Shown: positions 50,375 through 63,420 of the stretch, piece after piece
Position numbering within the stretch: the first letter of the stretch is position 1
Layout: each line of letters begins with the position of its first letter
From: Holacanthus passer
Taxonomy: Eukaryota > Chordata > Actinopteri > Pomacanthidae
Assembly (NCBI GenBank): GCA_025331565.1
Contig: JAFREQ010000078.1
Span: forward strand, 806,001-870,000
Direction: 5' to 3'
DNA length: 64,000 nucleotides
Notes under the pieces: generated by a model
What the model was told of the DNA's origin: nothing
The model's database searches: none
Seen by the model: the letters and a program-made list of their open reading frames with translations, nothing else
Program-made: the position numbers and the translations under genes

Positions 50375-51048
50375 ACCCATTCACAAAATGCCATATAAGG
50401 CATAATGCAGTATAGAGGCTGAATGTACTCAGAGAGAGAGGCAGTGTGAGAGGACACTAAAGAGACGTGGCTTTTCAGGGAGTAAATAACAAACCAGTGA
50501 AAAGCCTGCTTGCCTCTGTGTGGTAGAGGTCTTCTAAAGAAACATCAGGGGCTGGTGGTCGCCCTGCAGGTTGTACTTTATACCTCTGATGTCTATAAAA
50601 CACACACTTCACTCCACGTGCCAGACATCTCAGTGTGAGGATTATTGTCTTTCTTGACATATAAACAGTGGAGTCAAGCTGCAGGCAACAGTGATTTCAA
50701 GTCGGTTTAAGTCCTACATACGCCGCTTCTGCATCCTACCATGTCGTCCAAATGCCAACTCCTACCTACATGTAATCCCATGTACTGTGTTTCCCGTCTC
50801 TCCTCAGCGCGCCTCTCCATTGTCAGTCGGTCGTTCAGCCTGCCGGTCAGCCGGCCAACCAGCTAGCCAGCCAATTAGTCATCTCAGTGGGAGCAGACTA
50901 AAACTTGGTCTCCTCCCACACCTAATACCTAACAGATCTCAAGGCTTACAATGCAGACCGTAATGGGCACTGTGCACAAGACGGCTTTATAAACCGCAGC
51001 TTTTGGCCCCAGAAAAAGAAAATAAAACATAGTGATTCATGAAACTAT

Positions 51049-51062
51049 GTTTCCATAGCAAC
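51049..51062. promoter_or_regulatory. RFX X-box
   Basis: GTTTCCATAGCAAC fits the strict X-box with an AT spacer. It lies only 0.7 kb from the preceding X-box. Confidence 0.4.
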
Positions 51063-52118
51063 CGTGGGTATTTCATACTGGCAGGAAGAAGACTGTGGGA
51101 CATGGCTGCCTCCTGCTCGGCTCTGCTCCTGTCTTCTCTCTTCTGCTCTACTCAGTCAGTGCTGTACACTTACACTGGATCATCGTGAGGCACAGGACCA
51201 TTATGATGCAACCGGTTTAAATGTGATGTCTTTAAATGAATGAAATAAACATGCATTAAGCCTGTGGTGGGATGATCTTGGCCACACCACTACTGCTTTA
51301 AACAGTTTTAAATGTGTTGCTGCATTTAGAGACTTGTCAGACACGTTCTGTGATATTATTTCTCAAAAGGCAACGTCTGACAAATGAAACAGGTTTTTCT
51401 GACCATGGGGAACAATGTTAATATGTCTGCTTCCAAAGCAGTTTAGTGCATATTGATGCAGCTGATGCTGAGGCATTTACCATGGCTGCCTGAGGCGTAA
51501 GCAAATGAAATGGTTGTTTAGGGCCTCACAGCCGCTCATGGCTCCACAAACAAGCAAATGTGAAGTTGTCAGTTCATGTTTTTTGTTGTAAGTATTTTCA
51601 TAAGAGTATTTATTTGCACAATATTAGCAATATTGCACTGTTTTTATTTTTGCCCTTTCCATAAAACTGACCGTTTGTTGAAGAATTATTTTTACATTTC
51701 AGTTTATTTTCTCGTGGCACATTTGTGCATTGCAAAAATAATTTAAACCAACTACTTTTTTAAACCCACAGCCTGAATGCTCTGTTGTGGTTTGCTGTGG
51801 TTCCTAAGTACACCACATTTCCAGTGTCATAGTGTTGTCATTCAGTGTCATTCATGACTTAATCCAAGGAGTTTTTTTACCGGTGTCGTCATACTTTCAG
51901 CCTCACAGGCTGAAGTGAAGTCAGTGGAGTCCAAGTGGAGCAGGAAAATGAGTTGGAGACTAAAGGCTTTTAATTATCCAAATATAAGGAACAAACATTA
52001 ATTGATAATTTACATTATATCTGCTCTCAGTCAGGTACCTCATGCAAGGAAAGAGAGGCATTTCTTTTTCTTTCAGTGTTGAAGAAACACACACATCACA
52101 TTATCAGGCAGGGGAAAG

Positions 52119-52159
<41 letters not shown>

Positions 52160-53630
52160 CACTGCCCCTCTCTGCTGTGATTGGAGTTGAGTTAGTGTCT
52201 CCATGAATCACTTTATGAGCTCATATCACTTATTCATAGATCTATGAATTATAGAAACCTCAATGAATCGTTCATCTATACAGTGCATGTGTGCATTTGC
52301 ATGGACTGTATGAATGCAGTTTTGTACGAGTTGTTTTGCTCCGCTCTCCCCTGGTGTTGCCTTCAGTATTGTGGGGTTTAATGTGGTACAGTATAGCTCT
52401 GTAGGGAATGGATCCATCACATTCATTATACTTCCACACAGTGAGAACTATTCTGATCTCTAAAAAGAAAAAAAAGAAAAAATAGAAAATGCGTCGTGAT
52501 CCTTAAACCAATGTGGACTGTTGACTGCTGGTGAGTCACTGTCCTTCAAGTCCAAAATTAAATGAAACATTATGTTGTTTGTTCATGACCTATACAACGA
52601 CACAAGCAAGTGTTTTCTGAGCTGACCCTCGGCATCATTTGTTTGTGCCTTCCAAAACCAAATCACTGTTGACAACTTTCTTTTATGATATAGCACTACA
52701 GTTAAGGTTTGGTTAGATGTCAGGAAGGATAATGGTCTGAATTAAAATATGTACTTTGTTAAGGTTATGAGACCTTTGTTGATATGGCTCGTGGTCATGC
52801 TGTTAAACCAGCATTAACTAGCAACTGTCTGCCAATGTTAAAATCCAGTGTTGTGTTGACCAATCCACCCACCATGACCTCCTCCCTATGTGTGACTTTG
52901 CTGGTCTTTATGGCGTCAACTGACTTCCTTCCTTTGTCACAATTACTGCAGCCACTAGTGGGCTCTGTCAGTTGAACATAAACACAAGTTGTTTTGGGGC
53001 CCTTGCTGAAGCGACTGATGCTCTAATCTGGAGGACAGTCTCAAACATCCAGAGTCAATTAGCATGAATGTGAAAAGAGTCGTTAAACTGTTATGAAGTT
53101 GTGTCTTCGGTGGCCACAGAAGGTTCGACTGAGACCAAGTGCTGGAGGCAGAATAAAGTGCATTCAAACTTTGTGGCCTCTTGATTTAACTTCCTTCCAG
53201 GTATCGCACACTTTCAGGGATTTCTGACACTCTATGACCAGTACATTCAAGTTTAAAACACCTATTCACAGGTTCATCACTTGAACTCGACCCAGGTGAC
53301 CTTGATTACAGCTGCTGCTTCCAATCCAAACCTCATAATACAATAACACAAGGTTTGAAGCTGGTGATCCTTTATTTTTTTTTTTTCACATCTCGCTGCA
53401 AAATGTTGTTGCCAAGTGATCTTGGCTAAAGCTCCTCTCACTGGCTAGAATTGTATTTGTTGCTGGGCAACATTAACTTAGTGAACATCTTAACAGGAAG
53501 CAACTATTGAGGCTTCAGTGATTTAATGACACGACTGTTTCTGTTGGTTCTGCAGCAGGCTGTCAGCTCACTGCATGACATCCTGCTACCTGCAGGCTAC
53601 CATCTCCTACTCACATTGTGTCTTTGGGAA

Positions 53631-53670
<40 letters not shown>

Positions 53671-56600
53671 ACTGAAGACACTCCTCTCTCAAGCTGCTTG
53701 TGAATACAGCTGTAATGACACAATTCTGTCATCAGCTATCCTCCCCTGAGAGACACACATGTTTCCATCTGAGCTCACCAGGACCATCATGGCCCCCAAC
53801 TCTAACCTAACTGTCACAACAGGACTAAACCCCAAACCCTAAATCCGACAAAAATGTCTCCACTCACAGATATAAACATGTAAGAGTTTGGACAGTGTGC
53901 AGTTTTATCTGACATCTCCGTGGCCACATCTGTGCACTGTACAGTATCTGCAGAGCTGGGAATCCTGACATTGTGATATTATGAGCAGCATTGTTGTATT
54001 TCCAGCTCATGCTCACAGAATAGGTATGAGGTGTTGAGAAGGAGCTGCAGTTTGGTCCCCGAAATAGGCGAGCTCTCTAAATATACAGCAGTGCGACCTA
54101 TGTTTTATGGCAGATCCATGCTTGGCTCTCTAAACCAGAGCTGCCCAAAATAGGACCTGTGGGTGAAAGCTGGCTCTCATGAGATGAGACTGGCCTAGCA
54201 AAGTGTTACACTGAGTGGAAAATGGGCTCTTTTCTCATTTATTGTGTATAAATTTGATACATTTTCATCTGAGTTACTTGACAACTATTCTCATATGAGC
54301 CTTATTAGTCTCACAGTAAGATAAGATAAGATATTCCTTTATTAGTTATATTAATTATTATAAATTTACAGCAGCAAGATAAATAGTAGGTAAACAAGAA
54401 GTTTAGAGTAGAAAGTATTAACACTTTAACTATAATAAAAATATTGACAATTGAACTATAGGAAATATACAAGCATTACATTTTAAGCTAAATCTGAAAA
54501 ATAATTTGTGAATTTTCTTGTTCTGTGAACTGCTTCTTGCTGAAAGTTGTCCTTGCAGAAATGTTTCCACTGAAAGTAGTTGAACTTTCTTCCTGTATTT
54601 GAGTGTCTGCTCCTAACAGACCCATAAGAATATGATGCTTGTACAGTTTTTAATTTCTCCTTCACAGCCTGAAAGAGTAGGAATGAACAACTTATCATGC
54701 ATGGAAGTTCCCATAGTCAGTAATCTTTGAATATTTGTATTGGCAATGTATGTGATGGTGAAGATGGATCAACAAATCAAAAATGCTGCAAAATAATTGT
54801 TTTCCTAAAGTCAATCAATCAATTATTATTTTCATATAACGTTTGGGAGTATTGAGCAGAAAAACCACAAGCAGCAGTCAGTCATAAACAGATGCTGCGT
54901 GAAGCTCGGTAAAGCCTTCCTCGTATTGATTTTAAATCACTGTAAAGCTTGTCCTCTTGTGGTTCAAGGCTTTAAGAAAACAGTGGTAATGTAATACATC
55001 AGTGTAATCAAACTGAGGCAAAGAGCGCACGGCTGCATGGAGAAGAAAAACATGATTCAAAATAGCACATGTTCAAGGATTCCTCAACATTTTATACAAT
55101 ATATTACATCAAATCTTATCAGTCTAAACAAAATATAAAAGACAGCTGACATCTTCCAAGGATATACACACTTTTCAAATAAAACCCTATACATCCATTT
55201 GCACACAAACCTTGAGATGATACTTACCATCCTTTCAACAAGTACTATATGTTTCTAGTACTTTTTGTGTTTGTGCTGTCACACATTTTCCAAAAGTAGA
55301 CCACTTTATTGAATGACATCTTCGCTACAACTAAAAAGCCTAAGGACCTGCTAGATTGCTTCCATGAAACAAAGTCCCAGCTATTAAACAGGACTCGAAA
55401 TCTTTCAGTCGAAGGAAGTTTGGAAAACTTCAAGACGTGACGGTGAAGTTGGTGTTTGATCAACTTGTATTTGGACGACCTTTAAGGTGAGCCCGTAAAC
55501 ATAGTTAGAGAGAGAGAGGGAGAGAGAGATGACTTGTTGACTGACAGAGCGAGTGGCTGGCCAGCTTCCTATTTTCTCACAGACTGTTGTTAAACTCAGT
55601 CAATCTTGGAGAGTCCCAGTGCTGCCATCTGGGTTTAACTGGAGCTTCATCCTGGCACTGCCAACTGGCACATATGGCATAAGGATACTATGTCATTTGT
55701 TAGAGCGGAGTTAAGTAGAGTGAGATAGAGCTGGAGGTTATATTTTGCCATGATGTAGCAGGAGTTGTTCTTTTTTGTGTCCAGACCACCTCAATGTCAT
55801 ATATCATGTATATATATTGTATTTCATAAACCTACTTTTGTCTGTTTGCCAATGTATCTGCTCCAGTTTAAAGCCTTCTGCTGTTGTCATGACCTCCCAC
55901 ATGTCCGGTCCACGCCTGGTCGTCCTTCTCCTGTATCACTTATTGTCTACGCCGTTATGAATATGGATCATGACTGATCCTGACTGATGCTACCCTCTTG
56001 GAGGGCGGCTATCTTTTTATTTTTGCGTCCCATTGAGGCCGATACAATTGAAGGACATCGCTGCTGGCACTTGGAACGGCCCTAACATCACAAATCTGAT
56101 CACAGCATGAAAGAGATGATTTTATTAGATTATTTCATTTCATTTTATTTTTGGTTTTTTGACCTTTGTTTGGGTAGATTTGTGGGAGCATATTGCTCCA
56201 CACTCGTACAGTTTATACCTGGAAGCTGCGCAGTGCGGCTGCAGTGTGATGTGTGGGGTCAGTGCTGTGCTCAAAGGAACCTCAGCAGCGGTTATAAGGC
56301 AAACACATCATTCATCCTGATCCTGATCCTGCCACAAGCCTGTTTCTCTGGCCAGTTGTCAATAGGAATTACATCCATAGTGGGCAATTCTGCATCTCAG
56401 ATTTAAACATAAGAATAGTCATGTCATGAATAGTTATGAATGATGTGGTGCCTGTCAATTTATAATCAATAATTCTAGTAAGTCTATTGTACTTTTGTTT
56501 GTGTTTTGTGCTGATTAGTATGTATTTTATTGTTGCATTTTTAAGGCCCATCTTGGGAAAAATTATCTTTTAGGTTCATGCTATATACAGCACTTGCCCC

Positions 56601-58289
56601 CATTCAAATAAACATGAAATAAATACATTTACACCCAGCACCAATACTCAGTACCAATGCAGGAAGTAGTCTGCGCTTTGGATAGCAGGGCAGAAAGTTA
56701 GGATCTGGAGGTGGGGGTGGTAAACTGATTTATAACTCATTTGAAATTCAAGCAGGAGATGAGATTTGCTTTGGTTTTTTGTTGAGCGTAACCACAGTCT
56801 TTCCATAACTGCAGCGATTTTTTTTAGATGGCTACGCCTAACTATATCTTAACAATAGTTTGTTTGCTACTATCTTTCCATAACTTTAACCACATCGCCA
56901 TGTCCAGAAGCTGTAAAAAGCGAGAAAAGTAAAATCTGGTTGCTGGATGCGATTCGGAAATCTGAAATGTGTAGCTGAGATGAAAGAGTGCAGGCAACAA
57001 ATGACACATCAGATCAAACTTCTGAGTTGAGGAGATAAACACATATAGTTTAATGGGAATTTTACCTAATAATTTATTGCCAACCTGCTCAAACGTAGTT
57101 GCCAACACTGAACAAACTGCAACCTGTCAGTTTTGTGGATGCATTGCTTTCCAAACTAGTATTAAAAGAAACAAATAGAATTGAATTGGCCTCATGCTGA
57201 TTGTTGCAGCTCAGGCAGGTTCAGGCAGCCTGTTCAATTTGCCATGATTTGAGTTCTGAGCTCTGGCTAAAACTGTTCACTTAACATCTATAATGTCCCT
57301 CACAAAACCAACAGGAGTCAGCCTCTGGACCACCGTCGTACCTTCTCAAGAAACATCTAAATTTCCTGCAGACGAGTGCGATCATTTGGCGTGCGGCACT
57401 GATAAAAGTAATGAGAAGTAACTTAAGAAGTTTGCCATCAACAGAAGTCCTAAAGCTTCAATGACACAGTGATCATGGTTTTTGATAGATGGCGCTGTTA
57501 CCATTCAGATTCAGATTTATTTCTGGAAGCTAAAGTGTAGGTCAAGAGGAGGATGAAGAGGAGGAGGGGCACATTTATCCTGGGCACGAGGCCAAATACT
57601 TTGAGTCTTTGGCAGTGAGGACAGTTGCTGATGATGTCGTTGTTTCTGCAAACTGACTCTCAAACACACATCTGATCACCTGAAGATGCTGCTCCTGCTG
57701 TTGCTGGTTAGACTGGAAGACCTGCAGGTTTTGTGTCCCAAAATCTGACGCTACAAAGATTTTACACATGAAGGTCATTTAAGCACTTCTTATGCAAACA
57801 GTTGTATGACTTTTCTGTGGCTGTGCAGGATGGAAACAGCATATTTATAACAGAATATTGGAACTTTGAAAGACATGTTTATGACAACTAAAGATGATTT
57901 GATTGAGTTGTGAGGGTGAGAAAAGTTCTCTGCATTTTCAAGATGACATTATATTCATTATTTATCTTTAAGTGACATGAGACAATTGTGTTTGACTTTT
58001 CAGACACTTCCATTGTTTAAGCACTAAGTCTGATACATACATGTTTCCAGTTGGAATTACAACATGGATGTTGACATGATTTCTTCAAGTCACAAATTGG
58101 TTTATATTCTCTGATATGACATCAATCTAACAGAGTGAAAGATGCCATCAAGATGCATCATGAGAACTGTAGGATCTACAATGCACGGAGTTGGACGTAC
58201 ACTACAGACTGTAAGTCAGGATATCTTGGTTTCGACCATCTTGCAATTCTGCCAACTTTGCAATACTAAATCTATACTCTACGATATTT
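51063..58289. other. Non-coding, repeat-bearing
   Basis: (TG)n at 52121-52158 and 53635-53669. A diverged dispersed repeat with AAAATCCAGTGTTGTGTTGACCAATCCACCC lies at about 52690-52900. GATAA repeats followed by CCTTTATTAGTTAT lie at about 54320-54350, resembling the tail of a fish interspersed repeat. An AG run is at about 55508-55530. No exon supported. Confidence 0.45.
53459..53471. promoter_or_regulatory. RFX X-box
   Basis: GTTGCTGGGCAAC fits the strict X-box with a 1-nt spacer. Confidence 0.4.
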
Positions 58290-58550
58290 ATGGCTCTGAA
58301 GATAGAGCAGGTCCATCACTAATCTCTGGGCTGGCAGTTCAATCCCAGGCTCCTCGTGTCCACATGTGTCCACATGTGTTCATGGGCTAGAAACTGAGCC
58401 CTGAGTTGTTCTGGATGGACATGGCAGGTCCAGCACCACTAGTGTGTGTGTGTGTGTGTGTGAATGGGTGAACAAGAGGCCAACTGTAAAGCACTTTGTC
58501 CGTGAAGGTAGAAAAGCGCTTTACACTATAAGTGAAGTCAATTTACCATT
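58290..58550 (+). mobile_element. tRNA-derived SINE-like element
   Basis: Contains a B-box-like GCAGTTCAATCCC, then GGCTCC, AAACTGAGCCCTGAGTTG, GTGTGAATGGGTGAA, GTAAAGCACTTTGTCCGTGAAGG and AGAAAAGCGCTTTACACTATAAG...TTTACCATTT. This order is that of a very common fish SINE tail. Its internal GT run is expanded (58441-58462). The A box is decayed. Confidence 0.6.
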
Positions 58551-58985
58551 TTTGTTTGTGTTGTTTGTCTTTTGTTTGTTTTGAAGCTGTGTGTATAAAC
58601 CAACTCAAACCCCTTCAACAGGAGGTTGGTTAGGGGCATTTTCTTATATTAAAAAGACCAAGCATTTAACTGAGAATATAATAACCAGAATAATTTACTG
58701 TGAAAATAATCGTTATATGTTTAGAATGACAAAAGAGTGTAATAAAACATCCGACACCATCAAAAACACACAAAAAACCTTCTCATTAAAATCATGTTTT
58801 AGCAACATTGGGTTATTTTTGTCCTCGGAAGAAACATGTTTTTTCTAGCAGGAAAAGAAAGAGCCAGCATGGCAACAGTCTCAGGGACAAGTGTGTGTGT
58901 GTGTGTGCGTATGTTTGTGTGTGTGTGTGTCTGTGTCTGTGTGTGTGGTGACATGATGAGATAAAAAGACGACTTTCATTCTGTT

Positions 58986-59022
<37 letters not shown>

Positions 59023-59110
59023 TATCCCCGAACAATTAGGCTTACAACACACACACACACACACACACACCTTCATGCACACATAAACCTGGCGTCCTGG
59101 TTCCATCTTC
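58551..59110. other. Non-coding ending in (TG)n/(CA)n repeats
   Basis: AT-rich DNA followed by (TG)n at about 58890-58950, (TC)n at 58985-59002, and (CA)n at 59003-59023 and 59048-59071. Confidence 0.6.
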
Positions 59111-59112
59111 AT

Positions 59113-59533
59113 CCATCTCTCTCTCTCTCCCCCTCCTCTCTCTCTCCCTCTCTCCCCCTCCTCTCTCTCTCTCCCCCTCCTCCCTCTCCCTCTCTCCCCC
59201 TCCCTCTCTCTCTCTCCCCCCCCTTTCTCTCTCTCCCTCTCTCTCTCCCCCTTTCTCCTCTCTCTCCCTCTCCCTCTCTCCCCCTCCTCTCTCCCTCTCT
59301 CCCCCCCCTCTCTCTCTCTCCCCCTCCTCTCCCCCTCCTCTCTCTCTCTCTCTCTCCCCCTCCTCCCTCTCTCCCCCTCCCTCTCTCTCTCTCTCTCTCC
59401 CCCTCCTCTCTCTCTCTCCCTCTCTCCCCCTCCTCCCTCTCTCCCCCTCCTCTCTCTCTCCCCCTCCCTCTCTCCCCCTCCTCTCTCTCTCCCCCTTTCT
59501 CCTCTCTCTCCCTCTCCCTCTCTCCCCCCCCTC

Positions 59534-59567
<34 letters not shown>

Positions 59568-59575
59568 CCTCTTCA
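59113..59575. repeat. CT/CCCCCTC polypyrimidine tract upstream of a first exon
   Basis: About 460 bp of almost pure C/T built from CTCTCTCCCCCTCCT-type units. The minus strand has many runs of four to seven G spaced by short purine links. It ends only about 30 bp before the GC-rich first-exon segment. Long minus-strand frames through it (Arg/Glu/Gly) are artefacts. Confidence 0.95.
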
Positions 59576-59599
59576 CTGTGCTGGTGGTGGGGGGGAGGA

Positions 59600-60133
59600 G
59601 GAGGAGGGAGGGATGGATGGATGGGAGGGGACGCTCCTGCTGAATGTGCTCTCCCTGCAGCGGGGTCCACGGTGACGGAGAAGAGGAAGAAGAGGAGGAG
59701 GAAGAAGGAGCAGGGCGCCGCTCGGAGACTCGGTCACGGATCGCTTCGCTCTCTGTGATTTCCATCACCGCACACTGACCTCTCTCTTCCCCGCATCTTT
59801 GCTTCTCATCGCTTTTTTCCTTACTTACATGGAGGCGGAGCGAAGCCTCCTGAAGACGATCTGACTGAAAGCGGTTGGATTTTAAAAGCTCGCTGAAGGC
59901 TCCTGATATGAGCGTCGGTCGCCGGGTTGACGCGCTCCTCTCCCCGGTCTCCTCGCTGTGCTGGCCCCGGGGCTGCTGAGGATGCGGCGGGTACCTGTCC
60001 TGCTCTCACACCGGTAGACTGATCCTACCCGGAGCTGCTGCGGTGTCCACAGGGGGCCACCAGTGCTTCTTGTTTCTCCCTCCACAAAGCGGACCAGCAG
60101 CCTGACAGATGGATAACTACTCGACCCTCCAAC
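59600..60133 (+). CDS. First exon (long 5' UTR plus start codon) of an unidentified plus-strand gene, partial
   Basis: A CpG-richer segment of about 0.5 kb in AT-rich DNA, with CCCGG, GCGCC and CGGTC words, that I read as promoter plus 5' UTR. The coding start is ATG at 60109-60111 with G at +4, giving MDNYSTLQ. It stops at 60133 in phase 1 before a consensus donor GTAAGGA. The next exons are not within the window, so the intron is over 3.8 kb. Eight residues do not identify the protein. Proximity to ccdc17 makes genes of the human CCDC17-GPBP1L1-IPP-MAST2 neighbourhood (MAST2 being the large one) worth testing, but this is a guess from synteny. The transcription start is not defined and the given left border is approximate. 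Confidence 0.5.
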
Positions 60134-61427
60134 GTAAGGACAGACACATACCTGCTGCAGTGCTGTTCGTGATGAATAGCCCTCTTTAGAGTCATTGTCA
60201 CCTTATTGCACAAAAGGTCTCATCACATGCAAAAGGGTTCTGCAAATGTGCATCTGCATTTTACTCTCTCATGATTTTGCCATTTTATTCTCATGATCAT
60301 ACATTTTTAATCAGGCTGGAGTCATGCGACAATTTGAATGCCATTATTTGATCATCAATGTTTCTACTGAGCAACAAAACCTTGCACTTTTTTTTTTTTT
60401 TTACTGGATATGTTTTTTTTATATCTATCAAAATGGTCTCTTCATTCTTTCCTAGACCCTCATTCAGAGGCCTTTCAAGCTGTGTGATGAGCTAATGAAA
60501 CAGCTATGACTGCAGGAAGAAGGGGGGGTGCATGTGTGTGTGTGTATGTGTGTGTGTGTTGTGCATGTGAGAGGATGATATATGATGCAGTGTCATATAC
60601 CCTCCTGTCTTGACATGTAGCCCCCAGCCGTTCTGCCATGATAGCTTCAGTGCTTTCATATAAGACATCACACACACACACACACACACCTGTTAAATCC
60701 AGCAGCCTGAGGTATTGCAGCTTATTAGCCTATCTCGCCCATTATTTAGCTGTATCAGTCACACTTGTAATGACAAAGGCTTGTTAACCATCTGGCTAAA
60801 TGGTTTATTGCTGCTGTTACACACCTGCACGAGGTTAAACAGTGTTATTGTCTGGATCATAATTTTTTGCATGTACATGTACTATGATTTTTTTTTTTTT
60901 TTTTGGTCACCAAGCGGTACACACACACTGTATGTCTTTCTGACTTGCAGCCTGGGCACTAATGCAACATGCAAAAAGGGGCTTCTTCAAATCAAAGGGA
61001 ATATTTAATTACAATCTTCAATGCAACTTATTTCAAAGCTCCTCTGTCTGTTGCCTCTAAGATGGGTTCTATTAATACATTTTTCTTTTCATCAGGGCTT
61101 TGCAGTCACTGCTAATAGCCTTATTTTGTATCATTTTGCAAACAGGCCTTTGTGTGTTTTCAATATCGGTCTCTTTCCTTGGCATCATGGAGGACAGACA
61201 GAATATACTGCATGTAATTATCCACACATCTATAGCGATCAGCCTCGTTTCCAGGACGTATGCAGTGCAGTCTCTTTCTTAGTGCATGTAATTCGTGTCC
61301 TTGTCTTTATATTGGCTGATAGACATGGCAGACCAGTTACTTTCTGGAGACTCTAAAGTGATGGCTGATACTGTGCTTTCCACCAGCATTTAAACAAGGA
61401 TTAAATAACCTGGTAGAAATGTGTTTC
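60134..61427. other. Intron 1 of the plus-strand gene, left part
   Basis: (TG)n at about 60535-60560, (CA)n at 60669-60689, and T-runs at 60390-60402 and 60890-60904. The stretch 60950-61350 has balanced composition, several TAATTA/ATTAAT words and no simple repeats, which suggests a conserved non-coding element. No exon seen. Confidence 0.45.
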
Positions 61428-61805
61428 CAGTGGCAATATAATGTAAAGTACATCTACTCAAGTACTGTGCTTCAGTACGGTTTTGAGGTACTTTATTGAA
61501 GTGTTTCCATTTTTCCATTTGAATTAAAAACTGGTTGAAATATTCCTGCTGCTGCACTACAAAATAAGGATTTTAGGACTTTATGTAAAGTAGTTAAAAT
61601 CAGCTCCAGCTGGACCAACTACAGCGAAAATGCAGCATTTGGAAAATCAGTTTCTTTTACTTTATCATTTCAGTATATTCTTCTTACCTTCTGTTGTTTT
61701 ACTTCAGTGAGAGTTGGAATGCTTTCGGTTTCACCTGTATCGTAGTATTTGCAGGTACTACTACATTTACTGAAGTAAAGGATCAGAATACTTCCTCCAC
61801 CGCTG
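61428..61805. mobile_element. AAGTA-rich hAT-type non-autonomous element (decayed)
   Basis: Starts CAGTGGCAATATAATGTAAA and continues TACTCAAGTACTGTGCTTCAG. It ends TACTGAAGTAAAGGATCAGA...CTTCCTCCACCGCTG, whose reverse complement begins CAGCGGTGGAGG. The layout and words match the same teleost family as the elements at 10.9 and 18.4 kb. No target duplication is visible. Confidence 0.65.
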
Positions 61806-63000
61806 CCCAGCAGTGGATTCAGGTATTTGTGGTCTCTTAGAAAGACTTTCTGCCAGCTGTTAGTGGCTCTAAGATTAGTCCATTAATCAATCAGTCAATT
61901 GATAGAAAGTTATTTGGCAACCATTTTGATGAATCGTTGAAGTAGCAGCTTCTCAAATTTGCCATCTTATGGGATAGAAAATTAATATTTTAGGATTTTG
62001 TTAGTCGGATGAAATGGGTGATTTTGAAGATGTCACATGGGAGAGATTTGTTGATGATGAAAATACTCTCTAATAATACACTCTTGTTTATTGTTGTACT
62101 GTTGGTTTGATGCTCCATTTTATGATGATACAGAGAGATGGATCATATTTGAGACAGTAATGCTGATGAAAATAGTAATAATGTTGATATCATTATTTCC
62201 TCAGACATCAGTCTTTAACCAGTCTCTCATCATCTTTTTCTATAGTAGCCCCATACTGTAGTCTAATTATAGATGTATTCACTAAGTCCTTTTATCTGAG
62301 TCTAAGTTACAGTAAGCACCTCTGGCGTCGAGTGTAATGCTGAGTGTTGAGAGGCCTCAGATCCACGACATGATAAATGCATTAATATTCCCTCCTTCTT
62401 CAAAGAGCAAACTTGCATGCAGCTAGAGGACGAAGGCTGGCTCCGTCTCTCTCTGCTGCTCCACTATAGCTCTGACAGGACACTGATGCTGCTGATGCTG
62501 CTGGTTGCCTAGTGACTGTATCCATGGAGCCGGCTCCCATCGTCATGGTGATGGGCCAAGGGAGAGAGACCCAGAGAGAGGAAGGGGGACAGAGATACCA
62601 GTACATCTGCAGTGTGTGTTATAATGATGAGGATGGATTGTGATATTATCGAGGAGGATGACGATTATGGTGGCAATGATTGTGATATATCGGTGCTGTC
62701 GGTTGTGGTGATGTCACTGATGATGCCGAAGGAGGTGAGGAAAAATCTAATTGAATTAACTGGATCTTTATATAGCCACTTTGTAGAGAAAACTGTCTTT
62801 GTGTGTCATATTTTTTTGCCAAAATCTGAGAAAAAATGCTTTTTAAGAGCTTTGGAGCAGCGAAGAAGGTGATATATGCTGCAGGATAGAGCTGCAATAA
62901 TTAGCAGATTAACACAAAATTAATCTGTAACCAGTTTGACAAGCAGTGAATTATTTAAGTCATTTCTCAAGCAGAAAATATCAAACCTTGTGTCATTCTG
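61806..63000. other. Intronic non-coding sequence
   Basis: No exon supported. The segment 62400-62600 is GC-richer and contains an X-box-like GTTGCCTAGTGAC (62504-62516). Confidence 0.4.
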
Positions 63001-63420
63001 TGTAACACAACACAGAGACTCAGGTGCAGAGAACCACCCAGGACACAAGGTAAAGTTCAAAGAAGCAAAAATCGTTATGGAAAAAACAGCAAGCCATATA
63101 CAGGAAGTCAGTCTGAATACAACAAACAAATCCAGGTAGGGAGTCGGCAGAAATCCAAAATCTAATAAACAAGTCCAAACCCACAGAAGCCAACACAAGG
63201 AACAGCTGGACGGCGATGAACACACGAGGATGAACAAAGACAATCTGGCAGAGTAACAAGGGACAACGAGGAAGTAAATATACAGGTTTGATTTTTAGCT
63301 AAATCAGGGGCAGGGGAGTAATGAGACACAGGTGTGGACAATCAGGAAGGAGGGAAGACGCAGGAGGGCATGAACTGAAATGACAGGAGAAGTCAGCTAC
63401 CAAAATAAAACAGGAAACAC
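63001..63420. repeat. Teleost dispersed repeat remnant
   Basis: Words AACAAAGACAATCTGGCAGAGTAACAAGGGACAACGAGG, GAGACACAGGTGTGGACAATCAGGAAG and AAAATAAAACAGGAAACACAA in this order match a common fish interspersed repeat. The boundaries are uncertain and I cannot name its class. Confidence 0.5.

Noticed and set aside
59002..59768. Two overlapping minus-strand open frames of about 220 codons, rich in Arg, Glu and Gly
   Set aside because: Translations of the polypyrimidine tract on its G/A strand; no domain and no codon signal.
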